DNA of 64,000 nt from Larix kaempferi (taxonomy: Eukaryota > Streptophyta > Pinopsida > Pinales > Pinaceae). Within the stretch, counting starts at the first letter, position 1; each line of letters opens with the position of its first letter. A program made the translations under genes and the position numbers. The DNA is taken from positions 2,770,001 through 2,834,000 of the forward strand of contig BSBM01000597.1 in assembly GCA_027924585.1 (NCBI GenBank), given 5' to 3'. The notes beneath the pieces are model-generated. The model was not told the DNA's origin and searched no databases. It was given only the letters and a program-made list of their open reading frames with translations. Of the stretch, positions 34,084 to 44,908 are shown one piece after another.

Positions 34084-35562
34084 CATTGGGGGTTCACTTA
34101 GTGAACTTGTTACATAGCACGGTCGTTCGGAGGATATTAAAGAATATCTCTAGTTTCACTAAATATTGGTAAATGCCTTCTAAAATTGTATTGTTGAACC
34201 CCCCTCCCAATATAACTTTCCAATTAAGAAAACCCCTAGTTTCACTAGATATTGTAGGTATCCATTTTTATCAACCCATTTTTAATACCCCCTTTATATC
34301 ATATTGTCAAGTTGTAACAAACATGATCCCTAACACATCTTAGTATAAGCAAACATGATGCTAAATAAAATAATAGTATAATGCTAATAATTATACCACT
34401 GAGATTGCAGGGGTATATGATCAATTTGCAGCATTGGATAGTGGAAGACCCAATGAAATAGTAACGGAGATGGGAAAATGTGTAAAAGAAAACCCAGTTA
34501 AGAGATCAATGTAACAATGAATGTAAAAGATTGATAGTCCAATAGTTAATGCGATGCTTAGAAAATATGATAATTGCATATGTTTCACACCACAGCCTAC
34601 CAATATGCCAATTTTATATCATGTAACAAGTATATCCATGGAGAGCTTGTGTTTTCTATAACCTCAATAATTTAAACTCCATAAAAATGAAAAATTGAAA
34701 CCCTTTTGTGGATGGACTTCCCTACCTTTATATCAAAACAAACATCATTGATGTTTGAACTCAAATGAACATAGAAAAATTCCTCTTACTTTCCAATAAC
34801 ACCATATGATCATGTGCATAGCTCAAATTTGGGCAATTCACAAGATGCAATTAATTGCCTACACTTCCTCTACATTTATTCTTGCAATCAAGGGAATCAA
34901 AAACATTTAGTTACCTTTTCTTGGGTTATATCTAGTTTTTTTATCTTTACAAGAGAGGGAAAATATCCATTGGTAAGTTTCAAGCATGCAATAGTTAAAA
35001 AGATACACAAATGGTGAAACTTATATGAAACCATTTCATGGTAACGGTAACACATAGGGTATGTAAACAAGGATTTAGATTTTCACCTATGTTCATGTGA
35101 TTTCCAATACAATATTAAGATGGATGCCTTGCATATAAGAATTGACATTACAATTATGAATGTGCCAAATATAACTCAATTTAACAACTATTTCTAACTA
35201 GTAATGTGAAAATGTTAAAGAAGAATACAAAAAGTTGAAAGAAATAATTAGTCAGGAAAGATTGATCTAACTTTTCTTCGTTCCAGTGAGCCAAGAAAGA
35301 TTGATATCACTTTTCTTGGTTGTTGTGGAGAAAGGTTTGATTAAATCTCAATACCCACCTAAATCGAAACCTAAAAAATGAAGATGTTATTTCCTCATCC
35401 CACCCAAATAAAATAACCCCTAATAATTATATTATTGTCAAATTAAAAACCCCCCTTGACCCCTTAATACGTGGCAATATATTTTTGAGGTTTTTAGGAG
35501 TATTCAAACCCACAATATGAATGGACGTGATATAATACTGCCTCGCTAGTGAACCCCCCATG
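34084..35562. mobile_element. hAT-like non-autonomous DNA transposon, copy A (1,479 bp)
   Basis: Left end CATTGGGGGTTCACT, right end in reverse complement CATGGGGGGTTCACT. Perfect 8-bp target duplication CATATTAC at 34,076-34,083 and 35,563-35,570. The interior is AT-rich with only short ORFs (for example 34,603-34,421 and 34,814-35,017) that lack any known domain. About 240 bp inside the left end are shared, in inverse orientation, with the element at 16,154-17,047. Confidence 0.8.
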
Positions 35563-35984
35563 CATATTACAATAGGAAATTATACATTGCAATTCTCATT
35601 TTGGAGAATTTGCAATTCAAATTTCAGTAATAAAGAGGTTAAGGAAAAATTCACATTTATAAAATAGATGAGGAAGCAATTTCAACAATTGATTGATTGC
35701 AACTTCAACAATTAGAGTTGCAATTTTAACATTTTTCAACAAAAAACAACCACAATTTAGGATAGAAAGTGTAATTTTTTTTAGATATTATAATTCTAGT
35801 GAGTAAGAACATTTTTGGTAATTTGAACAATTAACTTAATACAATTTTTTACTGATTGCAATTTCAGCAACTATAAATTCAATTTTAACAATTGATTGAT
35901 TACAATTTTGGCAATCACATATTGCAACTTATGGAATTAAAAATTGCAATTTTCAAAATGATATATTTGCATCTTCAATAGTAA

Positions 35985-36064
35985 AATAGTTGAGGAGAAA
36001 TTCATAAATATGGAAATAGTTGAGGAGAAATTCATAAATATGGAAATAGTTGAGAAGAAATTGC
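35985..36064. repeat. 30-bp tandem repeat with copy-number difference between duplicates
   Basis: AAATAGTTGAGGAGAAATTCATAAATATGG stands twice plus a partial unit here, and only once plus a partial unit in copy B (about 41,175-41,225). Confidence 0.85.
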
Positions 36065-36074
36065 AAAATTTTAA

Positions 36075-36172
36075 TACCAACATAGATCCATATTAACTCT
36101 AGATCTATCAAGCACTAACCAAACCCCTTAGGCGCATGATAGAGCTAGAGTCAATATGGATCTGTGTTGGTT
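36075..36172. repeat. Imperfect hairpin (39-nt arms), copy A
   Basis: Arms 36,075-36,113 and 36,134-36,172 pair at about 34 of 39 positions around a 20-nt loop (core arm AGATCCATATTAACTCTAG). Conserved in copy B at 41,235-41,332, where one A-T pair has become G-C on both arms. It may be a small MITE, a decayed small-RNA hairpin, or simple palindromic DNA. Confidence 0.7.
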
Positions 36173-36585
36173 CCAATCACACTGATCACATCAAAACAAT
36201 GTTGCTTATAAACCAAAATTACCATATTGAAATCATCTCATCCACAATTTAAAAAAAATTACACGATCAAAATGGTGACTTGTGATAAAGTAATAATCAT
36301 GTTCAATGATAAAGCATGTGCAATAATGCAATGAAATTTAATGATGAATTACATAGATATTACAGGTTGATCAATCTAAATGCATCTTCTTCTTATTTTC
36401 TTTAAGCATCTCCTTCCCTCTTTACTATCTTCTCATACCAAACATATTTGAAAGCGGGTTATGTTCAAAAACCATTTCCCCTTTATTTGAGATATTGTTG
36501 TAAATGTGAGACCATGTCTCTCTTTATTTCCAATATTTATAGTTTATTTCTCCAATGTTAATCCTTCTAACTTATGGATTGTTAC

Positions 36586-37088
36586 CCCTGGATGCGGGTG
36601 ATATAGATGGACACAAGAGGTCTCCAATGGGTATGAGTGACACCAGGGGACACGTCACTAGGACTGACCAGATCACGGTACCCATCCCAAGTGGCAATGC
36701 TAAGGTAAGAAGTGAGCCTCACCCAAATGGAGGCACTGAAGCTAGACAGAGGGGTCGACATGACTTCGAAGCGACGTCAAGTCACTGAGAGCATTAAACT
36801 TCTTGACCTTTGACGTCGCCTCACTCTGCATGTCCTGTACTTTCCTCATGGCGCTCAGGCATGTGAAGCCCTGCCAGCCAGCTACCTGGCTTAAGCGAAC
36901 ATCCTTCAAACTCTTGCATCGGCTTGTTTCCTTGCTCATTCGTGCTTTCATTGCTCTGCTCCTGGCTTCTCTTCTTCTTGTGCCAGTGTCCCCCAAACTC
37001 CGATTCGATAGGTTCTATGACTCCCTCACCATGGGCAGGCCAAAATGCTCAAAGAGAGGAAAGACGAAGGACACTCCTGAAACCAACG
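36586..37088 (+). pseudogene. 5' part of poly(A)-tailed retrosequence, copy A (truncated)
   Basis: Matches 41,747-42,248: the leader starting CCTGGATGCGGGTGATA and the first codons of the ORF (MGRPKCSKRGKTKD at 37,031). It is cut after GAAACCAAC and followed by unrelated sequence with a GC-rich palindrome. The frame continues open by chance to 37,150, so the apparent C-terminus is not native. Confidence 0.75.
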
Positions 37089-37116
37089 TTTTTAAGCCAT
37101 CTACGTTTTACGATAG

Positions 37117-37265
37117 GGCGAGCACTAAGCAGCCTGCTACGCAGCATTGAATGCTGCGGCTGCTGCTGTGCTCGCCGTTTGATCTCAAGCAGCATCAGAT
37201 CTAATGGCGAGCACAGCAGCGGCGGCAACATTCAATGCTGTGTAGCAGGCTCCTTAGTGCTCGCC
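37117..37265. repeat. GC-rich nested palindrome (60-bp arms)
   Basis: Left arm 37,117-37,176 and right arm 37,206-37,265 are near-perfect inverted repeats with a 29-nt spacer. Each arm also begins GGCGAGCAC and ends GTGCTCGCC, so every arm is itself a small palindrome. It is flanked by AGCCATCTA on both sides (37,095-37,103 and about 37,292-37,300). The GC content is far above the surroundings. Foldback or MITE-like; the family is not recognised. Confidence 0.8.
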
Positions 37266-38649
37266 ATTTTTGTTCAAATCTCGCAATCTCAGCCATCTAG
37301 ATAGTTTTAAAATCGAACAATCAAACCTGTAATTTAGGATAAGCAATTATGATTACTAAAATTGTAAAATTATAAAAATAACAATTTTCAAAAACAATTT
37401 TGACCAGTTTTTATTGGAGCGTTCTAGTTGTCTTTTATCTTACTGGCTCCTTAATTTTAATAAAAAACCAATACAAAAATTAATTAAACTCCTTATCTTT
37501 TAAACTTGATTAATCAAACTCCTTAACTTTTACACTTGAATAAATTATGTATTGATATTGCATGAATTATGTATTGATAAAATGTTCACCATTGTTTTGG
37601 TACTTGCTTTCTATAGACAAAGTAAATACTCTATCAAAAACTCTTACCCCTCTAATCCTTCAATAGACCCATTATCCATAGACCAATTCTCCATTGAATC
37701 CCATTTAAGAATGAATGCATTTTAAATAGATAATTATACTCTTTATAAAATAATGAAATAAGGTTCGTATTTCTATTAAAAATTTAAAATTTTGAAAAAT
37801 AAAATTATTTATTAATCATTTATTATAAATTATTAAACTTAATTTTAATTAAAAACCAATAATCAAAGTCCTTATCTTTTACACTTATTAATCAAACTCC
37901 TTATCTTTTCCACTAGAATAAATTATATATTGATAAAATGTTCACCAATTTAGTACTTGCTTTCTCTATACAAAGTAAATACTCTTGCCCATCCTTCAAG
38001 ACACCCATCCATAGACCAATTCTCCATTGAATCCCATTTCATGAAGAATGCATCTTAAATAAATAATTATACTCATAAAATAATGAAATAAGGTTGAGTG
38101 CCACTCCCAAAATACTAGTTGTCAACGACCATCATCTTGCATATATTAAAAAAAATTCTAAAAAAATTAATAATTAACTCCTAGAAATAAATAATAATAC
38201 ATATGGTTGATTTAATACTCAATAGTTCCCAACGACCGGCATGTTTGATATCGAGTACTCTTCGAATCCTCTTATTCCAAAATCTTACATATTCTTAAAA
38301 CTTTTATAATCTCACGCGCTTAGAACTTCTATAAGAAAATAAATATGGCAAAATATTATAACAAAATAATTATAAGCTATGTAAAACTCTAATATGCACT
38401 TACAACCTATAAAACCAAGTAAATAACTATTGTTTATTCCATGATCCAGCATCCACTTTCAGTGACTAAAACATGCATTCTATATAAAGGGTGGTAAGGT
38501 TTATAAATAATTATTTGACTTTTTTTATTTATATACAAATTTTACATGTACAAGAGTAAAATGCATTCTATTTATTAATTTAAATGTTATATTAAAGTGG
38601 ATCTTATATATATAATAGTATTATATATATATATATATATATATAACAA

Positions 38650-38825
38650 AATGAATTGGTAATGTGTGGGTTTCGCACTTGCGTGACACGAGGTCGATTC
38701 CTGCAGCTTCTATTATAAACCTCGAGCGTAACCAGCTAGGGCATAACCTCCATGACCTCCTTTGCGATAGACTCGAACTTGCGACTTGCTTAACAGCCTG
38801 TACGCCTTAACAAACAAATAGTTGC
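38650..38825. repeat. tRNA-like SINE candidate, copy B
   Basis: Same arrangement as at 33,458-33,632, carried along by the duplication, with four to six substitutions. Both B-box-like motifs are retained. Confidence 0.45.
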
Positions 38826-39272
38826 CAACAAACCATCATCCTTGCCCAATAGTTAAATATTTATTTATAAACCTATTATATAATATATAAGATGATAATA
38901 ATTTTTTTAAATATTAAACTAAAGTATTAAACTTTTAATTTATAAGATAACATACAATTTTATTTTATTTTATTATTTATATATATGATAAAAAAATAAA
39001 AATGAATTAAATTATAAACCAGATGGGGAGAACGCCAAAATCTTCAATAACGATTTTATACCATGAAACTAGTAATGAAAATACATTATAACATTAATTT
39101 TTTTTTGTAAATATCGTATCTTTAATATAACATAATTTATATTAAATTTATTTAACACAATTTATACTAAGTTTATACCATCCAAACAAATGTAAATCCA
39201 TACATGCATATCTCTCATTTTTCAAAAGCAAACAATTTTAATGAAATGTGCAACTTTAGAGTCACATATTAC

Positions 39273-40753
39273 CATGGGGGCTTACTCAGTGAACTTGTTA
39301 CATAGCACGGTCATTCGGAGGATATTAAAGAATATCTCTAGTTTCACTAAATATTGGTAAATGCCTTCTAAAATTGTATTGTTGAACCCCCCTCCCAATA
39401 TAACTTTCCAATTAAGAAAACCCCTAGTTTCACTAGATATTGTAGGTATCCATCTTTATCAACCCATTTTTAATACCCCCTTTATATCATATTGTCATGT
39501 TGTGACAAACATGATCCCTAACACATTTTAGTATAAGCAAACACGATGCTAAATAAAATAATAGTATAATGCTAATAATTATACCATTGAGATTGCAGGG
39601 GCATCTGATTAATTTGCAGCATTGGATAGTGGAAGACTCAATGAAATAGTAACGGGGATGGAAAAATGTGTTAAAGAAAACCCAGTTAAGAGATCAATGT
39701 AACAAAGAATGTAAAAGATTGATAGTCCAATAGTCAATGCGATGCTTAGAAAATATGATAATTGCATATGTTTCACACCACAGCCTGCCAATATGCCAAT
39801 TTTATATCATGTAAATACAAGTATATCCATGGAGATCTTGTGTTTTCTATAACCTCAATAATTTAAACTCCATAAAAATGAAAAATTGTAACCCTTTTGT
39901 GGATGGACTTCCCTACCTTTATATCAAAACAAACATCATTGATGTTTGAACTCAAATGAACATAGAAAAATTCCTCTTACTTTCCAATAACACCATATGA
40001 TCATGTGCATAGCTCAAATTTGGGTAATTCACAAGATGCAATTAATTGCCTACACTTCCTCTACATTTATTCTTGCAATCAAGGGAATCAAAAACATTTA
40101 GTTACCTTTTCTTGGGCTATTTCTAGTTTTTTTATCTTTACAAGAGAGGGAAAATATCCATTGTTAAGTTTCAAGCATGCAATAGTCATAAAGATACACA
40201 AATGGTGAAACTTATATGAAACCATTTCATGGTAACGATAACACATAGGGTATGTAAACAAGGATTTAGATTTTCACCTATGTTCATGTGAGTTCCAATA
40301 CAATATTAAGATGGATGCCTTGCATATAAGAATTGACATTACAATTATGAATGTGCCAAATATAACTCAATTTAACAACTATTTCTAACTAGTAATGTGA
40401 AAATGTTAAAGACGAATACAAAAAGTTGAAAGAAATAATTAGTCAGGAAAGATTGATCTAATTTTTCTTCGTTCCAGTGAGCCAAGAAAGATTGATATCA
40501 CTTTTATTGGTTATCATGGAGAAAGGTTTGATTAAATCTCAATACCCACCTAAACCGAAACCTAAAAAATGAAGACATTATTTCCTCATCCCACCCAAAT
40601 AAAATGACCCCCAATATTTATATTATTGTCAAATTAGAAACCCCCCTTGACCCCTTAATACGTGGCAATATATTTTTGAGGTTTTTAGGAGTATTCAAAC
40701 CCCCAATATGAATGGATGTGATATAATATTGCCTCGCTAGTGAACCCTCCATG
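39273..40753. mobile_element. hAT-like non-autonomous DNA transposon, copy B (1,481 bp)
   Basis: Duplicate of 34,084-35,562 with ends CATGGGGGCTTACTC and CATGGAGGGTTCACT (reverse complement) and the same CATATTAC duplication (39,265-39,272 and 40,754-40,761). The shared target duplication shows that insertion predates the segmental duplication. Confidence 0.8.
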
Positions 40754-41234
40754 CATATTACAATAGGAAATTACAAATTGCAATTCTCATTTTGGAGAAT
40801 TTGCAATTCAAATTTCAGTAATAAAAAGGTTAAGGAAAAATTCACATTTATAAAATAGATGAGGAAGCAATTTCAACAATTGATTGATTGCAACTTCAAC
40901 AATTAGAGTTGCAATTTTAACATTTTTCAACAAAAAACAACCACAATTTAGGATAGAAAGTGTAATTTTTTTTAGATATTATAATTCTAGTGACTAAGAA
41001 CATTTTTGGTAATTTGAACAATTAATTGAATACAATTTTTTACTGATTGCAATTTCAGCAACCATAAATGCAATTTTAACAATTGATTGATTACAATTTT
41101 GGCAATCACATATTGCAACTTATGGAATTAAAAATTGCAATTTTCAAAATGATATATTTGCATCTTCAATAGTAAAATAGTTGAGGAGAAATTCATAAAT
41201 ATGGAAATAGTTGAGAAGAAATTGCAAAATTTTA

Positions 41235-41332
41235 ATACCAACATAGATCCATATTAACTCTGGATCTATCAAGCACTGACCAAACCCCTTAGGTGCATGA
41301 TAGAGCCAGAGTCAATATGGATCTGTGTTGGT
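41235..41332. repeat. Imperfect hairpin, copy B
   Basis: Counterpart of 36,075-36,172. The left arm has CTCTGGATC and the right arm GAGCCAGAG, where copy A has CTCTAGATC and GAGCTAGAG. Both halves of the pair have changed together. Confidence 0.7.
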
Positions 41333-42191
41333 TCCAATCACACTGATCACATCAAAACAATGTTGCTTATAAACCAAAATTACCATATTGAAATCATCTC
41401 ATCCACAATTTAAAAAAAAGTACACGATCAAAATGGTGACTTGTGATAAAGTAATAATCATGTTCAATGATAAAGCATGTGCAAGAATGCAATGAAATTT
41501 AATGATGAATTACATAGATATTACAGGTTGATCAATCTCAATGCATCTTCTTCTTATTTTCTTTAAGCATATCCTTCCCTCTTTACTATCTTCTCATATC
41601 AAACATATTTGAAAGCAAGTTATGTTCAAAAACCATTTCCCCTTTATTTGAGATATTGTTGTAAATGTGAGACCATGTCTCTCTTTATTTCCAATATTTA
41701 TAGTTTATTTCTCCAATGTTAATCCTTCTAACTTATTGATTGTTACCCCTGGATGCGGGTGATACAGATGGACATAAGAGGTCTCCAACGGGTATGAGTG
41801 ACACCAGGGGACACGTCACTAGGACTGACCAGATCACGACACCCATCCCAAGTGGCAATGCTAAGGTAAGAAGTGAGCCTCACCCAAATGGAGGCACCGA
41901 AGCTAGACAGAGGGGTCGACATGACTTTGAAGCGACATCAAGTCACTGAGAGCATTAAACTTTTTGACCTTTGACGTCGACTCACTCTGCATGTCCTGCA
42001 CTTGCCTCATGGCGCTCAGGCATGTGAAGCCTTGCCAGCCAGCTACTTGGATTAAGTGAACATCCTTCAATCTCTTGCCTCGACTCGTTGCCCTGCTCAT
42101 TCGTGCTTTCATTGCTCTGCTCCTAGCTTCTCTTCTTCTTGCGACAGCGTCCCCCAAGCTCTGATTCAATAGGTTCTATGACTCCCTCACC

Positions 42192-43023
42192 ATGGGTAGG
42201 CCAAAATGCTCAAAGAGAGGAAAGACGAAGGACACTCTTGAAACCAACCAAAGCAGGAAAGGCTACAAGCCAGAAATATCCATCCCTATCTGTCTTCTGA
42301 TAGACAATTGGGAAGCTCGCCTCATTGCTGATACTCTCTCTCATAGGGACTAGGAGTAGCCATGGGACCCCTACTGGCTTGCAAAAAACATGTTAGGAGA
42401 TTTAATGGAGGATATGTTGTCAAATTGGGCCTCTGTCAGGCATGCCACTTTGTCTCTAAGTGCCTCCCTGCCCAATATGGCAGCTATTCTTAGCAACTTG
42501 GAGAGCTCATTCACCTGGGACTCCTACTTTCCCACTGGACACCTTCATTGTGACCTTCGACCCAGTAGCAGTGTACCTGGTTCTTTGACCATGCCCAATG
42601 TGGCTAGAAACGAATGCAATTTGTCTATGTCGTATGGCCTTGGCACCCAAGCCACCACTTTGGGCATTACTCAAGGATTTGGTAATTTGGCCACCTCTCT
42701 TGGCTTGGGAACTTTGGCCAACACTCTGAGCTCCAGGGCCATTACACTTGGAAATATAGCCACCTCTCCTGGAAAGGCCACTCCACCTGGAATTTTGGAT
42801 TCTTATCTTGGCAATGCCACTCCACCTAGCATTCCGGCTTCTTCTCCTAGCAATGCTCAGAACATAACAACTGGTTTCAATTTGGTCCAGCCTCGTGGTA
42901 GCTCGCAGAAAGATAAGGAACCTGCTTGTGTGTCCTTTCCCATCCCATCCACTTTGGGGCTGATTTTGGCAATGCGCACATGCAATGAACCTGACAGTGA
43001 CATTTGTATGATGAGGAAGACGT
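42192..43023 (+). pseudogene. 5' part of the retrosequence ORF
   Basis: Starts at ATG 42,192 (MGRPKCSKRGKTKDTLETN), which is conserved in copy A. The frame contains two stops close together (TAG-GAG-TAG near 42,349-42,357), then runs open to 43,023, where the copia LTR begins; the codons after 43,023 belong to the LTR. The middle is rich in Gly, Thr, Ser and Pro with loose repeats (GNATPPS, LGLGTLANTL). No zinc knuckle or known domain is seen. The frame resumes exactly at 60,653. The low-complexity, basic N-terminus would suit an RNA-binding ORF1-type protein, but this is conjecture. Confidence 0.65.
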
Positions 43024-43406
43024 TGTTGAAATATTGTAACTTCTAAGAATATTATATTTGTACTTTATTATTCTGGAGATGTTTCATTCCTCCGAAGAGA
43101 CCCTACTGTATATCCAGAGATGTTTATTCCTATGAGAGAGTGTGGTAACTAGGGTTATTAGATCTCCCATATGAGGTCAACCCTGAGTTAGCTGTTTAGG
43201 GGTTATTAGACTCTCTTAGGAGAGGTCGGCCCCATTATGGTGAAAAGTTAGTTAGAACATGGGCATAGATAGAGTAGGTGTGTTTCTCATTTATTCATTC
43301 ATTCAATCACTTGTGATTGGCGCATAGGAGAGAGAGGTGTCTTTGTCTATCTTGTGATTGTGTTTCTTTCAGTGATCTTTCTTGTGAAATTAGGCTAAAA
43401 TTAACA
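43024..43406 (+). repeat. Copia 5' LTR (383 bp)
   Basis: TGTTGAAATATT to AAATTAACA. It is similar to 60,154-60,652 but lacks about 115 bp present in the 3' LTR (60,469-60,585). Otherwise the two are about 90-93% alike by eye. Confidence 0.93.
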
Positions 43407-43420
43407 TGGTATCAAAGCTA
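43407..43420 (+). other. Copia tRNA-iMet primer binding site
   Basis: TGGTATCAAAGCTA starts directly at the LTR end. It is complementary to the initiator methionine tRNA 3' end with one mismatch in the first 12 bases. Confidence 0.93.
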
Positions 43421-43498
43421 GCCTGAACAGGACATCTTTCACAGGGTGAAAATTAGGGTTTCTGCAAAAGGTGGAAATTTTAGAATCTGATTGCATGG

Positions 43499-44886
43499 AA
43501 GCTTATACCAAGAGCCTACTTTAAATGTCAACCCGGGGAACGTACAAAATTGAGAGATGCATGCACTGTCTGTGCTCTTTATAGGATTATCTCTTGTCAC
43601 AGTTTAAAGGGTGGTATCGATGTTCTAAAGATTGTCTACTAAATGTGAGGGTTGTCTACTTAATGTGAAAACTGATTACGCTACGAAATTGAATACTGGA
43701 AAGCAATGAATCTGATTAAAAGAATTAAAGTGTTGAAAGCAGTAAATATGTTCTGAGAAGTAAAGTAGGGAATCTATTCTAAGTAATTAAAATGCTGAAG
43801 TAATTAGATGCTGATCTATTCTAAGAAATAAAGATATAAAGACAGTAAATCTATTTGAAATAATTAAACTACTGAAATAACTAAATGCTGAGAATGAAAA
43901 TACCATAACAAAGCTATTTTACTATTGGGGAAACGAAGTCTGTAACTACTATCTACGCACACAAATTGAGTCTTGATCTATCTTATTCTACCAATCTAGA
44001 ATTGAAATACGATCATTATAATTCTTACCCATCTTCTACTAAGAATTTAAAAGAAACTAATCACGATGAGAAACTGCAGTGAACTCCAGATCTAACCATG
44101 ACATTGAAAGCTAAGCTATTACACATGTAATTGTGGATAAAAATATGCATTTGCAAGAAAGAACCTATAGGCCTACTGACATCATTTTACTGTACTACGG
44201 AATGCATTCTAAACTACTACAGAAAACAATGACTCATTCAACGCTACCATATATCATAGAACTGTTCATCAATGTAAAACACATACTTGGAAAAATACCT
44301 GCAGATAGGAATCCCCTGACCTACGTGTTGGAGGGGTCCTCCCCAACCCGTACTCAGGAGAGAATAAAAACTCAGAAATGCTTGCTGGAATTAATCATCA
44401 ATCTTTCATTAATATGTAAAATCCATGTCAAAATAGAAGTTTGTACTTCAGTATCTGAATAGTGCAGAAAACGTTAACAATAATGTCTTTCACAAAAAAT
44501 AACAGCAGGGACCTCTCGCTACCCGAGAGGTCCATATTTATACGATTTAACTCTAATCCTAACTGATTGTCTAAGTGCCGATTCATCTTGAAAGTGGGAG
44601 TGTGTCCCCTATAAATCAGGAAACAGGGCGCCGAGCTTGTGGTGATCCTTTAGTCTTCTACACATTCTTCCTTTAATAAACCTGAACCTGCTCAATCATG
44701 CTTGGTTTCCATATAATCAGTTTAATTGATACGCATTCTAACATACAAGATTAATCATAAAAACAATTTCATTAAATCATTAAAGTAAAACACTTTTCCC
44801 ACAATTGAGTGCATTTTGTTACCATTGCTTGAGCTGGACCATGGAAAAAGGGTTATCAAAATACCTGAAAAATGGACCACCCATCA
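43499..44886 (-). repeat. Athila-type 3' LTR (outer end deleted)
   Basis: Partner of 54,247-55,628. TATAAATA on the minus strand (plus 44,535-44,542) is a likely TATA box, next to a small CCTCTCG...CGAGAGG hairpin. The 109-codon plus-strand ORF at 44,133-44,462 recurs in the other LTR and is LTR sequence, not a gene. Confidence 0.9.
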
Positions 44887-44906
44887 TTCTCTCCCCTACT
44901 TAAAGG
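44887..44906 (-). other. Polypurine tract of the Athila-type element
   Basis: Minus strand CCTTTAAGTAGGGGAGAGAA directly before the LTR start TGATGGG. The stop codon of the third ORF lies three bases upstream. Confidence 0.85.
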
Positions 44907-44908
44907 AT

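Larger units (their letters stand above)
32715..37088. repeat. 4.3-kb direct repeat, copy A
   Basis: Nearly the same as 37,935-42,248, with scattered substitutions and small indels, by eye about 97%. It contains a SINE candidate, a hAT-like element, a hairpin and the first about 500 bp of a retrosequence. Identity ends abruptly after GAAACCAAC at 37,087. A third, partial copy of only the first about 220 bp lies at 37,553-37,775. No TG...CA ends, PBS or PPT are found at its borders, so I read it as a segmental duplication rather than a pair of LTRs. Confidence 0.9.
37935..42248. repeat. 4.3-kb direct repeat, copy B
   Basis: Partner of 32,715-37,088 in the same orientation, about 5.2 kb apart start to start. 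The retrosequence at its right end continues in full here, unlike in copy A. Small differences include one fewer unit of a 30-bp repeat at 41,175 and a missing TATCAAAAAC near 37,996. Confidence 0.9.

Noticed and set aside
36803-37150. 115-codon ORF with hydrophobic segment as a small membrane protein
   Set aside because: It spans the retrosequence leader, the first codons of its ORF and the palindrome junction; the N-terminal extension is not kept open in copy B.
32715-42248. The 4.3-kb direct repeats as a pair of LTRs
   Set aside because: No TG...CA ends, PBS or PPT at the borders, only about 0.85 kb of non-coding DNA between them, and both contain independent transposon insertions.
43024-43046. 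C-terminal codons of the retrosequence ORF past 43,023
   Set aside because: They are the start of the copia LTR; the true continuation is at 60,653.
44133-44462. 109-codon plus-strand ORF, with a near-identical one at 54,878-55,207
   Set aside because: Both lie inside the two LTRs of the minus-strand Athila-type element; conservation comes from LTR identity, and no domain is recognisable.
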